From the NCBI RefSeq assembly GCF_016545825.1, contig NC_052618.1, forward strand, positions 12,639,398-12,703,397: a stretch of 64,000 nt of DNA, in the 5' to 3' direction. Below, piece by piece: positions 23,962 to 35,453 of this stretch. Under the pieces are notes generated by a model that was not told the origin of the DNA, ran no database searches, and saw only the letters and a list, made by a program, of their open reading frames with translations. Made by a program: the position numbers and the translations under genes. The DNA is from Eucalyptus grandis. Its lineage: Eukaryota > Streptophyta > Magnoliopsida > Myrtales > Myrtaceae. Positions within the stretch are counted from its first letter, which is position 1; every line of letters begins with the position of its first letter.

Positions 23962-24915
23962 CTAGACTTTAACTTCTTCAGGCTTCAAAATGTTGAGTCT
24001 TGAACGGATAAGATTGAATTGATTTTTCTCTAAAGGCTTTGTGAATATATCCGCTAGTTGACTCTTTGAATCAACAAATTGAATCGAGATTTCTCCATTT
24101 TGAATATGATCTCTGATGAAGTGATGTCGAATCTCAATATGCTTTGCTCTTGAATGAAGGATTGGATTTTTGGTAAGATTGATCGCACTGGTGTTATCAC
24201 ATCTGATTTCTGTGCATGAGTCTTCAATCCCAAAGTCTTGTAGCTGTTGTTTTATCCAGAGAATTTGCGAACAGCAGCTTCCAAGAGCTACATACTCTGC
24301 TTCTGTCGTTGAGAGAGATACAGTGCTTTGCTTTCTTGAAAACCAAGACACTGTCCTGTTTCCAAGTATTTGACAAATTCCAGAGGTGCTTTTTCTATCG
24401 ACTCTGCAACCGGCCAGATCTGCATCTGAGTATCCTAGAAGATTAAAGTCTCCCTTCTTGGGATACCAGAGACCGATGCTTGAAGATGAGGCAACGTATT
24501 TGATGACACGTTTTACCGCACTGAGATGGGATTCTCTGGGATCTGATTGAAACCTAGCACAAATGCAAACACTCAACAAAATATCAGGTCTAGAAGCAGT
24601 AAGATAGAGAAGTGAGCCGATCATGCTCCTGTACAGCTTTTGATCTACTTTCTTCCCTTCTTCATCCTTGTCTATCTTCTGAGAACATGACATTGGTATG
24701 TCAGTCTTTTTGCAATTTTTCAATCCAAACCTTTTGACAAGGTCATTCGCATATTTTTCTTGATGAATAAAAGTTCCTTCCTTCATTTGTTTAATTTGAA
24801 GTCCAAGAAAGAATGTTAATTCTCCCATCATACTCATTTCAAACTCATCCTGCATAGTCTTAGAAAATTTCTCGCATAGACTTTCATTAGACGATCCAAA
24901 AATAATATCATCCAC
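23962..24915 (-). pseudogene. SIRE-like RNase H and 3' part of RT
   Basis: The 317-codon frame runs from MDDIIFGSSNES, just after the RT catalytic box, through FFLGLQIKQMKEGTFIHQEK, SLLYLTASRPDILLSVCICA and LLGYSDADLAGCRVDRKSTS. It continues with TEAEYVALGSCCSQILW, KHIEIRHHFIRDHI and LADIFTKPLEKNQF to its stop. RNase H appears complete. A homopolymer indel near 24957 (six A where five are expected) separates it from the upstream RT piece. Confidence 0.85.
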
Positions 24916-25805
24916 ATATATTTGAACAAGTAAAAAGCTTTTGCTTTCCTTTTTTGATAAACAAAGTAGTATCTACTTTACCTTTGACAAAACCATTCTG
25001 TAATAAGAATTTACTTAGTCTGTCGTACCATGCTCGAGGTGCTTGCTTTAAACCATACAAGGCCTTTTTCAGTCTAAAGACTGAGTCTTGCTTCTTTGGG
25101 TCTTCAAATCCAGGTGGTTGTTCCACATAGACTTCCTCATTGATGAATCCATTTAGGAATGCACTTTTGACGTCCATTTGGAATAACCTGAAATTTTTAT
25201 AACAAGCAAATGCAAGTAATAGACGAATAGCTTCTAACCTTGCTCTTTGGAGCATAAGTCTCATCATAGTCTATTCCTTCTTCTTGCGTATATCCTTTGG
25301 CCACGAGTCTTGCTTTGTTCCGTACGACTTTTCCTTCTTCATTCATCTTGTTCCTGAATACCCATTTAGTTCCAATAACAGTTTTACCTCTTGGTTTAGA
25401 TGTCAATTCCCAGACATTATTGATGTTGAATTGTCTGAGTTCTTCTTGCATAGCTTCGATCCAACTTTCATCAGATAAAGCTTCTTCTATGCTTTTTGGT
25501 TCGATTTCAGAAATGAGAGCCACAGCACTAGATTCTTCATGCCTTTTTGATGCAGTGCGGATTCCTTCATTCATTTCGCCAATAATGAGATCTTTAGGAT
25601 GACTGGATTTATGCTTCCGATTCTTGGTTGTTCTTCCTAGTTGATGATCTCTTTCTTTGTTTGAATCTTCATGTGCTTCTTGATGTTGGACTTCCGAGAC
25701 GAGATGCTTCTTGAGTTGTAAGCATTGGAAGGTCTGGAGTCGGTTCAGACTCTTCATACTGAGTCTTGCTGGATTCATCTTGCATTGAGTCTTGGAATTT
25801 AACAT
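24908..25805 (-). pseudogene. SIRE-like reverse transcriptase
   Basis: Frame pieces 25805-25197 and 25267-24908 encode ALSDESWIEAMQEELRQF, VWELTSKPRGKTVIGTKWVF, ARLVAKGYTQEEGIDYDETYAP and then LFQMDVKSAFLNGFINEEVY and LKKALYGLKQAPRAWYDRL. A frame change at ETYAP falls at a CCAGTAGC-type site read here as CCAAAGAGC. The YVDD box is split by the next indel. Confidence 0.85.
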
Positions 25806-27057
25806 TCGTTGATTCCTCCACTAACTGGCTTTTCTTGTTGTAGACTCTGTAGGCTTTGCTTGATGTAGAATATCCAAGAAAGATGCCTTCATCTGATCTT
25901 TCTTCAAACTTACCAACTCTATCATTTGCATTTTTCAAAATAAAACATTTGCAACCAAACACATGAAAGTATGAAACAATAGGCTCTTTACCTTTGAACA
26001 ATTCATAGGAAGTTTTCTCCAAAATAGGTCTTAAAAAGACTCTATTTATAATATAGCATCTTTGTTGAAACGACTTCTTGCCCAAAATCGTGAAGAAATT
26101 TTGCTTTCAATTAAAAGAGTTCTAGCCATTTCTTGAAGAGATCTATTCTTTCTTTCCACAACTCCGTTTTGCTCTGGAGTATATGGAGAGGAAAACATAT
26201 GATTAAAACCAGATTTATCACAAAATTTCGTAAAATCTTTATTTTCAAATTCACTTCCATGATCTGTTCTTATGCTTGAAATTGCACATCCTTTTTCATT
26301 TTGAATCTTTTTGGCAAATTTTTCAAAATACGAAAAGGTTTCGACTTACTTGAAAGAAAATATACCCAAGTAAAACGGAGTAATCATCCACAATTACTAG
26401 GCAATATTTCTTACCTCCAATGCTCTGGGTTCTGGTTGGTCCGAAGAGATCCATATGAAGCAATTGAAGTACATGATTAGTAGAAACATGATTTATTTGC
26501 TTAAATGAATTTCTTACTTGCTTTCCCAGAATGCATGGAGTGCATGAATCAGACTTTTGGTATGGCAATTTAGGTAGACCTCGAACAAGCTTCTTTGATG
26601 AGATTTTGGCTAATTGTTTCATATTGACATGGCCAAGCTTTACGTGCCATAAGACTGCTTCATCTTGAATTGAAATTAGGCATTGTGCTTCATTTGGTTT
26701 TACATCAAGAAGGTAGATATTTCCATGTCTTCGACCCATGAAAGACTGAGTTGAGTCTTTACTAATTCCAGAACACGTGCCTTCTTGAAAGGAGATCTTG
26801 AAACCAGTATCACACAATTGGCTAATGCTTAGAAGATTGTAGTTGAGTCCTTCCACTAGAGAGACATTGCTTATTGTGAGATTTCCAATTTTCACAGTTC
26901 CAAAACCCACAATGCTTCCTTTGCTGTTTCCACCAAATGAAACTTTTCCACCATTTACTTGAACAATCTTTATGAAGCAATTTGAGTCTCCTGTCATGTG
27001 TCTTGAACATCCACTGTCAAGATACCACTTAACTTTCTTTTTGACAGAGACCTGCAA
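25669..27057 (-). pseudogene. SIRE-like protease and integrase
   Basis: The minus frame from 27057 starts with the protease block WYLDSGCSRHMTGD (DSG active site) and continues LISISQLCD-like Copia blocks. The integrase zinc region follows (LWHVKLGHVNMKQLA, CTPCILGKQVRN), then LLHMDLFGPTRTQSIGGKKY with the first catalytic Asp. After frame breaks between 26322 and 26085 the integrase C-terminal region reads ILEKTSYELFKGKEPIVSYF and VFGCKCFILKNANDRVGKF. The central catalytic stretch is readable only across shifted frames. Confidence 0.8.
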
Positions 27058-27070
27058 TCAAAGAAGAGTC

Positions 27071-28736
27071 TCACGCTTTCTTTGGTACCCAAATTTTCTT
27101 GGGTCCTTTGGCGTTAGTAGAATAAGCATTACTAGGCCATATTCTCTTAACAGGCTTCCAAACCATAGGACATTCTTTTTCAAAATGATCCCGATTACAC
27201 TTTGAACACCTTAGAGCACTTCGACCTACAGACTTTACAAAGACTTTCTTGAAATGATTTTTGTAAGTCTCCTTTGTTGGTCTATTCTTAATTCTTTCTT
27301 TTACTTTTGGAAAATCAATTAAAGAAATTGTTTCTGCTGTCATACCCAAACCAGACTTGTTAAAGTAAGGTCTTTGGGTGAAAGAACTTTTTCAAGTTTT
27401 GAGACCCTATTGAAAATTTCTTTGAAATATTTGATAATTCAGTTTTTAAGAAAGCATTTTCTTTTGAAAGTTTATCTTCATTCTCCTTAAGAGTAGAAAA
27501 ATTTAAGTCTAAACTTTTCACTTTTTCTTCTAAAATATTTTCCTTTTGTTTTAGAACTAAGTTTTCCTTTTTCAGTTCGGAAATCCTTTTTAGAGAAGTC
27601 TTAAGACTAAAACATAATTCATCAATATACTTAGAAACTTTGACAGGAACTTTATAATCACTTACCTCACATTCACTGTCTGAGTCTGATCCAGAGTCTG
27701 AGTCTGATTGTGCCATCAGACATAGGTTAGCATATTCCTCATCACTTTCTTCACACTCTGTATCGCTCCAAGTTTCGGCTTTGAGAGCTTTTCGAGACTT
27801 TTCAGCTTTTCCTCTTTTCTTCTTCAAGAGAGGACAATTTGGTCTGATGTGTCCCTTTTTCTTACATTCGAAACAAACTACATCTTTGTTTGGTTCCTCA
27901 TTATCAACAAACTTGGTTTGCTGTTTCTGAAAACTTTGTTTCCTTGGGTTGAACCTTCTTCCTTTTCTATTCAACTTTCTGAACCTTCTAATCATAAGAG
28001 CAAGCTCCTCATCATCCAGATCTTCTTCAGAGTCTGTATCATCAGAATCATCGTTAGATTTTAATGCAATGGATTTCTTACCTCTTGGATCTTCTTCTTC
28101 ATTAATTCGTTCCACTTCATAAGATTGAAGAGTTCCAATCAGCTCGTCTACAGATAATGGCATAATTCTTTGCGTCTCTCTTATTGAAGTCTTTATATGA
28201 TTCCAATCCTTGGAGAGTCCACGCAGTAGCTTGTTCACCTTCATAGGATCAGAAATTTTCTGTCCTTGATTCTCAAGGCCATTGACAATATCTCGTAAAA
28301 CGGCTAAACATGTCGGTTATAGATTCTCCTTGTTTCATTTTGAAGGCTTCATATTGACCAAGGAGAATGTTGATTCTGGTCTCCTTCACTGTCTGTCCCT
28401 TCATAAGTGATATGTAATCTATCCAGAGACTTCTTTTGCTGTATCACAAGAAGATATTCTGTTATATTCAGTTGGTGATAAAGCACAATATAAAGAGTAA
28501 ATTGCTTTTGCATCGAGTGCTTGTCTCTTGTTTATCTCTTCTTGAGACATTCCGCTGGGTTCAACAATATCTTTCCCTCTTTCGGATACTGATGCAGCAG
28601 TAGGAGTAATTCCTCTTTCCACCACATCCCATTCCAGAGGATCCTTTGATCGTAGAAAAGCTTTCATCTTGTTTTTCCAGATGTTGTAATCCTTTCCATC
28701 AAAGTAGGGTGGTCTTGTATTGCTTTGCCCTTCCAT
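27071..28736 (-). pseudogene. SIRE-like gag with zinc knuckles
   Basis: It begins MEGQSNTRPPYFDGKDYNIW at 28736, the common N-terminus of this gag class, and is broken near 28420 and again near 28310. The long frame 28244-27360 carries the zinc knuckle CFECKKKGHIRPNCP, an acidic stretch (about DSDSGSDSDSE) and a coiled-coil tail (LKKENLVLKQKENILEEKV). A second, shorter knuckle-like CSKCNRDHFEKEC lies in the 27349-27071 piece before protease. Several frame breaks coincide with CAG/CTG sites. Confidence 0.8.
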
Positions 28737-28809
28737 CAGCCCCTGGTGCTAGCATACTAGCCATGGATCTTTTACTCGAAGTAAAACACTTCAAATAAAG
28801 TAAGAACAC

Positions 28810-28824
28810 GAGGCTACGATACCA
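28810..28824 (-). promoter_or_regulatory. Primer binding site of SIRE-like element, altered
   Basis: The minus strand after the 5' LTR reads TGGTATCGTAGCC. The usual initiator-Met tRNA complement is TGGTATCAGAGCC, so the CAG is replaced by CGT. Position and the first seven bases support a PBS; the change would weaken priming if real. Confidence 0.7.
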
Positions 28825-28826
28825 AT

Positions 28827-29726
28827 TGATAATGCTAGTACGAATACCTAGAGGGGGGTGAATAGGTTTATGAAAATTTTCTTGCAGTTTGCGCAATACT
28901 TAAACAGATGAAGGATTAAAAAACAATCGTAAGACTGAGTAAAAGAAAGAGAGAATTAAACACGAGGTTTATAGTGGTTCGGCTTGATTCAAGCCTACGT
29001 CCACTCTTCTGCACTGACAGCCGATTGGCTGGATTCCACTATGAACAAAGAGATGTTACAGTGTTGATCTTCCTTGATCTCTCGATGTAGATGATCTACT
29101 ACACTCGCTCAAGGTATCACCAAGTACAACTACTCTCTGTGTATACAATTTCGCTCGAACAGTCTCGACTAACAATCAAGGTTCTTGGACTGGAATTTAT
29201 CTATCGATCACACACTTAAAACAACTAGAACGTCTTCCTTTTATACTCCTTTATGCCATCATAGCCGTTGGCACTTACCAAAGGAATTCCTCCAATCTAC
29301 CCGTTGGACAGAATCAATTAAGAAGATCATCCGAGCTATTTAAGGAATCGATGATAGCCCATCAATCGTTTGCCCATACAATCGGGATTTTGGTTTCCAA
29401 GAATAGAACATTCCAAGAATGTTTCGTCGACCATCGATCTTCAATTGATCTTAGATAAGAATCAAAAGAATCCGAAATGATTATCCAACCAAGGGATCTA
29501 TTCCGAGAGGATTGGATCAAATCCCCAACCATATACTTCGGCCGGATATCCTACGCAACCGGATTAGAAAGGCGTCGGTGAGAATAATCTTGAGTCTTGA
29601 GTCTTGAGTCTTGAGTCTTGAGTCTTGAGATTACAAAGTCTTGAGACTTTAAACCAATGATATCAAGACTAGACTGATAGAATTGTTTTGTCAGCTTCAA
29701 AATCTTCTGGAAAGATTTCTCCAACA
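28827..29726 (-). mobile_element. SIRE-like element 5' LTR (900 bp)
   Basis: The termini are the same as in the 3' LTR. It has five GAGTCTT units. It differs from the 3' LTR at about ten sites, nearly all CAG/CTG in one copy and CG, CCG or CGG in the other. The flank GAGGG completes the target duplication. Confidence 0.9.
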
Positions 29727-31325
29727 GAGGGGCGACGCGCGCGCTTAAGGAGCTGCGGGCGTGAGATCAGGGTATTCGGTGGATGCAATGTTGACCGAAG
29801 AAGGGCAGGTGGCAGCGGCTTGTGAACCAATGGAGAAGAATCGGTTGAGCTCTGCAGGTGATGGATGCGCGCGGCTTCAGCTTTGCTGGCCGCGAGAGAG
29901 AGAGAAGACACGAAGCCGCAGGTGTCAACGTGAAACTACTGCAGGGTCTTCAGCGTTGAGGTTTTGACCGAGCGTGGCTGCACGAAGACTCGAAGCACAG
30001 CGTAGCTTCGGATGGCTGATCGTGATTTTCCTTCCTCTATGTTCGCACAAAGAAATGGAGGAACCAAGAAGAGATGTGGCCAATTGAGAGGGTGTGAGGG
30101 AGAGCAGAAATGGAGAGAGAGATGAGTAGATGGCGTGAGGGACTCGCTCAAGAAAAGCGGCAGAGAGAGAGAGAGAGGATTGTGATGAGAGGTGAGGGTC
30201 CCTTAAGCTTGATATTTTGCAAATATCTTCCAAAGATCATTATAGGCCATGTATAATTACTTGGTCTTCAATGATCCAACATGACCCCCTCTTCTAGAAG
30301 CCAAAATGGTCCAAATGTTGTGGCTAGGTGGGGGTACACGAATTTGGGGGAGATGGCTTAAATTGCACAACCATTCTCTCTTGATTCCATCTCAATTTTA
30401 TTCTCACAAATTCAATTGATCATTCATTGATCGTCTCTGCATTTTTTCTCATTCAAGAATCCACCAAAAAATCCAAATTGATACCAATGTTGCACACCCC
30501 CATCTTAAGATTCGATTTTAACTAAGCTCGAACTAAATTTCAATTCCAATCTCTCCAAATTGAGGTCCAATTTTGATGTAGAAAAATCCCAAGAAATTTT
30601 CTATAAATCTCCGACACACACAGGCTCAACCTGAAAGTCAAATTTCCCATTAATTTAGCCAATCTGAACTTCTGCCAAATTTCCGCGACGTCCGAACCCA
30701 ATTTCCGTAAAATTTCCCGAATCTCCGAAAAATCTTTTGAGACTGAGTCGATGCTCCTAAAATTTATTGTGACATGGCCAAAACTTCAATTTCTGAAATC
30801 GGACTCGAATTGGCGGTTAATTTTCATTCGGCGCGTTTTTAGCGTGACCTAGACTATCGGGTAGTTTTCAGAACTTTTTAAGGCAAATGACCCGTGGTCG
30901 ATTTTCTTCGAGCCACTATGAACCCACTCGACTCAATGGCGACTCTTGATTGTCGTGAAAATCTCGAGGATTCAATTATGGACACAGGGTACCAAAACAA
31001 TAAGAAAATCAGTCTAGTGTCGGCCGACGAGAATTTTCTAATTCAGTGGTGTTACCCACGATTAGTCACATATCTCTATCGATCTAGTCTATCTCGATTT
31101 CAAATCGATTTTTAACTTTGCCGTAGTGACCTCTAAAGATGGACACGGTCAAGAAGCCGATTCCTGATCGAGTTCTCAAGTCTATTGCCTTAAATTCCTT
31201 AATCATTTCCCCAGATAGTCTAGTTATCTCGAGAGTGATCAGCTCTGAGAATAACCCTATAGGAGCATTAATGAAATGCCCGATTTATTCAGTAGAAGAC
31301 AGGGTTGAAGAATCTAGATGTCACA

Positions 31326-32094
31326 TCCAACGCTTTTCTCCATTCTTCCTTATCAGAGGATGAAAGAGCCTCTTGAACAGTCTTAGGCTCGGCATTGTCT
31401 TTCTGAGCAATCATAAATGTTTCCCCTTCAATCTCAAAACGACGACGATGAATACTTTTACGATTACTTTTACGCAATTGAATTTCTCTTGAATTCAATT
31501 TGTCAGGCGATGCAACACTCCTACTATGTCTTATGTGTTGAGGTAAATCTTCATTTCCCTCTACAACATTAGTGGGTGTATTATTAGGATCTTCCATCTC
31601 ATATAATTGAAGTCCTTATCAATCTCACATCTACTAGGAAAATCGTTCTCCAAGAACGTGACATCTCGTGACTCCATTTCGGTCACACTTCCATCAGCTT
31701 ATTCACCTATGAACACGTACCCTTTCTATGACCTAATTTGCCATATTTATGGGAAGAATCATGAACGTAAGTTGCACATCCCCATAGACGTAGACTACTT
31801 AAGTTTGGTTTTCTACCAGTCCATGATTTGTAAGGGGTGAAAGTGACTGATTTTTGTAGGCACTCGGTTAAGTATATAAGTAGTAATCAATAACGCATCT
31901 CCCCAATAGGAGATAGGTAAATTTGCTTGTACCAGCATAGACCTAACCATTTCCAATAGGGTCATATTCCTTCTCTCAACTACCCCATTTTGTTGTGGAG
32001 TACCAGGAATAGTCAATTTTTGTACAATTCCCTTTTCATCACATAGAGCCTTGAATTGCTCCGATAGATACTCACGTCCGTGATCGGTTCTCAA
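31326..32094 (-). pseudogene. Copia 1 integrase C-terminus and RT start
   Basis: The 31813-32094 piece encodes RTDHGREYLSEQFKALCDEK, FTIPGTPQQNGVVERRN-like text and LPISYWGDALLITTYILNR, the integrase catalytic and C-terminal blocks. The 31326-31597 piece gives the linker and RT start (AEPKTVQEALSSSDKEEWRK). Breaks separate them. The frame stops at 31326, where the solo LTR target duplication begins. Confidence 0.8.
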
Positions 32095-32139
32095 TGCCTT
32101 TATTGTTTTGTTTAACTAATCATGTACCATCGCTATATA

Positions 32140-32670
32140 TCATCTAAAGCAGTTCAATGTTTCTGACTTATGGAATATCAGAAAGACATAACCGAAACGC
32201 ATAAAGTCATCTATGAAAGTGATGAAATATGAGGCTCCATGCCTCGCCCTCATGTTCAAAAGACCACAAATGTCAGAATGTATGAGTTGTAATGGAAATT
32301 TGGCGTTAGTCCATTTACCGAATGGTTTTCTAATTGCTTTTCCCGCTAGACAATGTTCACATACGGGTAGATCAACATTAGTGAGTGACCCTAAAAAGCA
32401 TTCTCTAGTTAATCTTTGCATTCTTTGCAACCCAATGTAACCTAATCTAGCATGCCAAGTACTTGCATCAATCTCAACATTACTAGAAGATGCAATTAAA
32501 GAAAAATAACCATTGACATTAACATTGTACTGATCATATTCAATGTCTAACACCATAAAACTATTCGATACATGACCTAAACCATAATAAATTGTTCCAA
32601 ACAAAATGCCACCCTGTAGGTCAGTACAATTTATATCACAGATAGCCATACCTATATGAGCAATAATTAA
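32140..32670 (-). pseudogene. Copia 1 GAG-pre-integrase and integrase N-terminus
   Basis: The minus frame reads VSNSFMVLDIEYDQYNVNVN, TWHARLGYIGLQRMQRLTRE, CEHCLAGKAIRKPFGKWTNA and LIHSDICGLLNMRARHGASY, equivalent to the Copia 2 blocks at 45780-46090. The 5' side is interrupted at about 32650-32670 by the LTR fragment and plastid DNA. Confidence 0.8.
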
Positions 32671-34726
32671 GCTCCAACAACTGGAATGCCACACTCAATT
32701 CTCAAATCAGCACAAGGGTCCTGATTAGAGGGCCAAATCGTTATAACACATCCCATTCCATGTCACACAATTTTGTCCCAATATCCGACGTAGATATTTC
32801 ACTTAATGCACGTTTCAATTGATAATTATGCCCGCTCTAGGGCACGGCCTACTTGAAGTTCGGCGGTCTACTAGCGTAGCCAGGCATTGTCTCACCCCAT
32901 TGAGCATGATTACGTCTCTCAAAGACGACTTTCCTAAAGGAGTATAGGTCCAACCTCTACTGCGACCCAAATCCCAATAAATGGGTATCCCATAAAGGGT
33001 AACGTATATCCGACATAGTTCGAGGATGGGTTCTCTTAACCAACACATGACCAATCAATCTTGGCCCATGACACCTTGCATTACACTCAGATGCCTCAAT
33101 TAAAATAGTGTTCCTGGCCTATTTTCTTTGTATTAAAAACTTCCAATGAAAAATAGTCGTGTGTGGGTACACGGTCAAATTGAACCTGGAAAATTTCATA
33201 ACATTCTTTTTAAAATCCCTCTGTTTTATATAGTATATAAAACCATTTTCTGTGTTAAAACCCGACACCCAAGATTTTCTGAATAAATGTCGAATTTCAC
33301 AATTTTTTGAATTAAATACTCAAAATTCCAATTAGCACTCAATTTGCACGAAATTCCGGTTACCGGCTATCTCGGTCTAATTTCTGGAAAATATTTAATA
33401 ATTAAACTAATTACACTTAAATAAATCTAAACACCCCTTAAACGTCATTAGCCTACTAAGAAGAGTTTAGTGCATAAATTCACCGGTTTAGCGCAAAAAT
33501 CGGTTCACGATGACAACAACGTGACAAAGACCGAAACTCAGGCCTACAGCGGCTCGAGAGGTTGGTGGCGTTGGTGGTGTGAGTGGCGTGGTGCGGTGAT
33601 CGCCGATGAGCAGCGAAAGAGTGGGACAGCACAGGCTCTCGAGAGGTCTGCGAAACAGAACGAAATCGGTGAGGGACGGAGGCGCCGAAAGAAATCCCAC
33701 GATTTCTGCCTTCTGCTGCTGCTGTGTGCCGAGAGAATGACTGAGGGGGAAAGAGGACGCTGCTCGCTGGACAAAGGAAATCCAAGCTGCCCAGAGAGAG
33801 AAGAAGAGACGGCGTCGAAGAAAAATGAAAGAAGCTCCCTCTGCCGCTTGTCTTCACCGCCCGTTGATTCTATGAGTCAACCATCGCAAGTCTGGTGGCG
33901 GTAAGAGGCGGAGCCAGGTGGAGAAGGCGTGGGCCTTCATCCGGGCCTTCCTTTGCCAGCGCACGATGAGCTGCTGCGTGGCTTCCGCTGGCCAACCCAT
34001 CTCCATGCAACGAACGTGGCAACAGAGGTCAACTTCTCCAAATTGTTGACCCCTGAAGAGGAAACGTGCATGGAGCATCTCGGTTCCATGGTCCTCATCC
34101 GTGTGGGCCATATACGTGGGCTTCATATTGTTCCATGGGCAACAACCTTGTCTTGTTGACTCTCCATTTGACGTGCGCACGGGCTGCATGAACAAATGGT
34201 CTTCATGTCTTCAAGAGGGAGAGTAGTGGACGTGGCTGTATGGCCCTTCGTGCATGGCCATTATCTCTACTCTGTTGACCGGGTGAGGAAAAGAAAAACG
34301 CGGCCGTTGATGAGGCAGCCTAAGGAGAGGAACGGTGGTGGCGGGGTGGTACGGAATCGGGGTCTTCAACTCCGTTGATTTGCGAGGTCGCTCGGGATTT
34401 GGACATGTGCATGAGGACGTTGGGTGCTTGCATGAAAGGCTTGTTTTAGAAAGGTACAAATGTGGAAGGAGCTGGTCTCGCGAGTTACATAAGAAGATTT
34501 TCGACGAGACGATAAACTATACGAAAATCAGATCATCTCGATGCGGCAAAGACGTGATTACGAGGGTACATTATAAGACCATCACGAAACGTGATGTCTT
34601 GGACTAGTGATGGAAATGATGAAATGGCGGCTGAAAGTGGCACCAACGACACAATCCGACGACAAATTCGTCGACCTATCACGAACCGTTATGTACTCGA
34701 GGTCCGGCGAAAATCTGGATGTCACA
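32671..34726 (-). mobile_element. Partial LTR of the GC-centred family, copy c
   Basis: The minus-strand start TGTGACATCC is at 34726 and the family 3' part is truncated at about 32671. The 32671-33480 part aligns with 52957-53970 (for example CACAAGGGTCC, GGTTTCGTTATGACACATCCC-like blocks, and the AAATTCACCGGTT boundary). The middle, 33500-34400, is GC-rich and unlike other copies in detail. It lies inside Copia 1 between protease and integrase, next to plastid DNA. Confidence 0.7.
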
Positions 34727-34797
34727 AATTGAATCTTTCGATTGCTCGTTTGAGAGCTACAAACTTTGTCTCTGGAACTGAATCATTTCTTGGAATT

Positions 34798-35035
34798 TTT
34801 TGAGAAAAGGGAAATTCAAAATGCCTGGGGATGGAATTGAGGAAATGTCTACAATACCTTGGTTTAATCAGATACAATTTGAAGGATTTTGTAGATTCAT
34901 TGATCAGGGCTTAACAGAAGAACTTTATAAGTTTCCAAAAATTGAAGATACAGATCAAGAAATTGAATTTCAATTATTTGTGGAAACATATCAATTGGTA
35001 AAACCTTTGATAAAAGAAAGAGATGTTGTATATGA
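34798..35035 (+). pseudogene. rpoB: Plastid-derived rpoB fragment (NUPT)
   Basis: From the ATG at 34821 the frame encodes [20 protein letters not shown], then [20 protein letters not shown] and [20 protein letters not shown]. This is the N-terminal 70 or so residues of the chloroplast RNA polymerase beta subunit (full length about 1070). It ends at 35035 where Copia 1 protease-side sequence resumes. A few substitutions and the lack of the remaining 1000 residues make it a dead nuclear insert. The 25 bp before the ATG may also be plastid sequence; 34727-34797 is unassigned. Confidence 0.85.
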
Positions 35036-35453
35036 GATCAACACAATTACCATGGAAATTCAATACATAACCTAGGTTAAGAAGAACAATTACGGAGACC
35101 AAGTTCCGTCGAATATCTGGAGCATAGAGGACATCATGTAGAAATAGGCTTCGACCACCACGTAAAATTAATTTACATGTGCCGATACCCTTCACTTCAA
35201 TTCTTAAATTATTCCCAACATATATCCATCTTCTTCCAAGTTGTATCCGATGATACTCCACAAATGCTTCTCTATCTCTAACCACGTGATCTTTTGCTCC
35301 TGAGTCTACAATCCACATTGGATGAGATTTAGCAAGCATCATAGTGCTAGAAACAAAAGCATTACTTAAAGTAATGGAGTAATAGAGTACATCCTTAAGC
35401 TTTGTGCATTCACGAGCAAAGTGACCCATATTGCCACAATTGTAGCACTTCAT
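35036..35453 (-). pseudogene. Copia 1 zinc knuckle and protease
   Basis: The minus frame has the zinc knuckle CYNCGNMGHFAREC, the protease active site WIVDSGAKDHVVRD (DSG intact) and the block LFLHDVLYAPDIRRNLVSVI. The last codons before the break read NFHGNCVDL. The frame then runs into antisense plastid rpoB sequence. Confidence 0.85.

Larger units (their letters stand above)
20240..29726 (-). mobile_element. SIRE/Maximus-like Copia retrotransposon with env-like ORF
   Basis: This is a 9487-bp element with LTRs at 20240-21129 and 28827-29726 and the exact 5-bp duplication GAGGG (20235-20239 and 29727-29731). On the minus strand the order is LTR, PBS, gag, protease, integrase, RT, RNase H, an extra ORF region (23624-21470), polypurine tract, LTR. 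The extra ORF after RNase H, the AAAAAGGGGGAGAT tract and the TGTTGGAG LTR start fit the SIRE/Maximus lineage. The LTRs are nearly identical outside a special set of CAG/CTG sites, so the insertion looks recent. Reading frames carry scattered indels. Confidence 0.85.
18018..31325 (-). mobile_element. Solo LTR (about 3.8 kb without its insert), copy b, in Copia 1 RT
   Basis: On the minus strand it begins TGTGACATCTAG (31325) and ends GGGGCGTGACA (18018). The 5-bp target duplication TCCAA is present on both sides (18013-18017 and 31326-31330), so both ends are exact. No internal retroelement domain of its own is present, so it is a solo LTR. It holds the SIRE-like element at 20240-29726. Its length without that insert and the inner duplication is 3816 bp. 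The centre is GC-rich. The 31325 end closely matches the start of the 56745 copy. Confidence 0.85.

Noticed and set aside
33470..33904. 144-codon + frame and its minus-strand counterparts
   Set aside because: Low-complexity sequence in the GC-rich centre of LTR copy c.
34800..35075. Working plastid gene
   Set aside because: Only the first 70 or so of about 1070 residues are present and both sides are retroelement sequence, so it is a nuclear copy.
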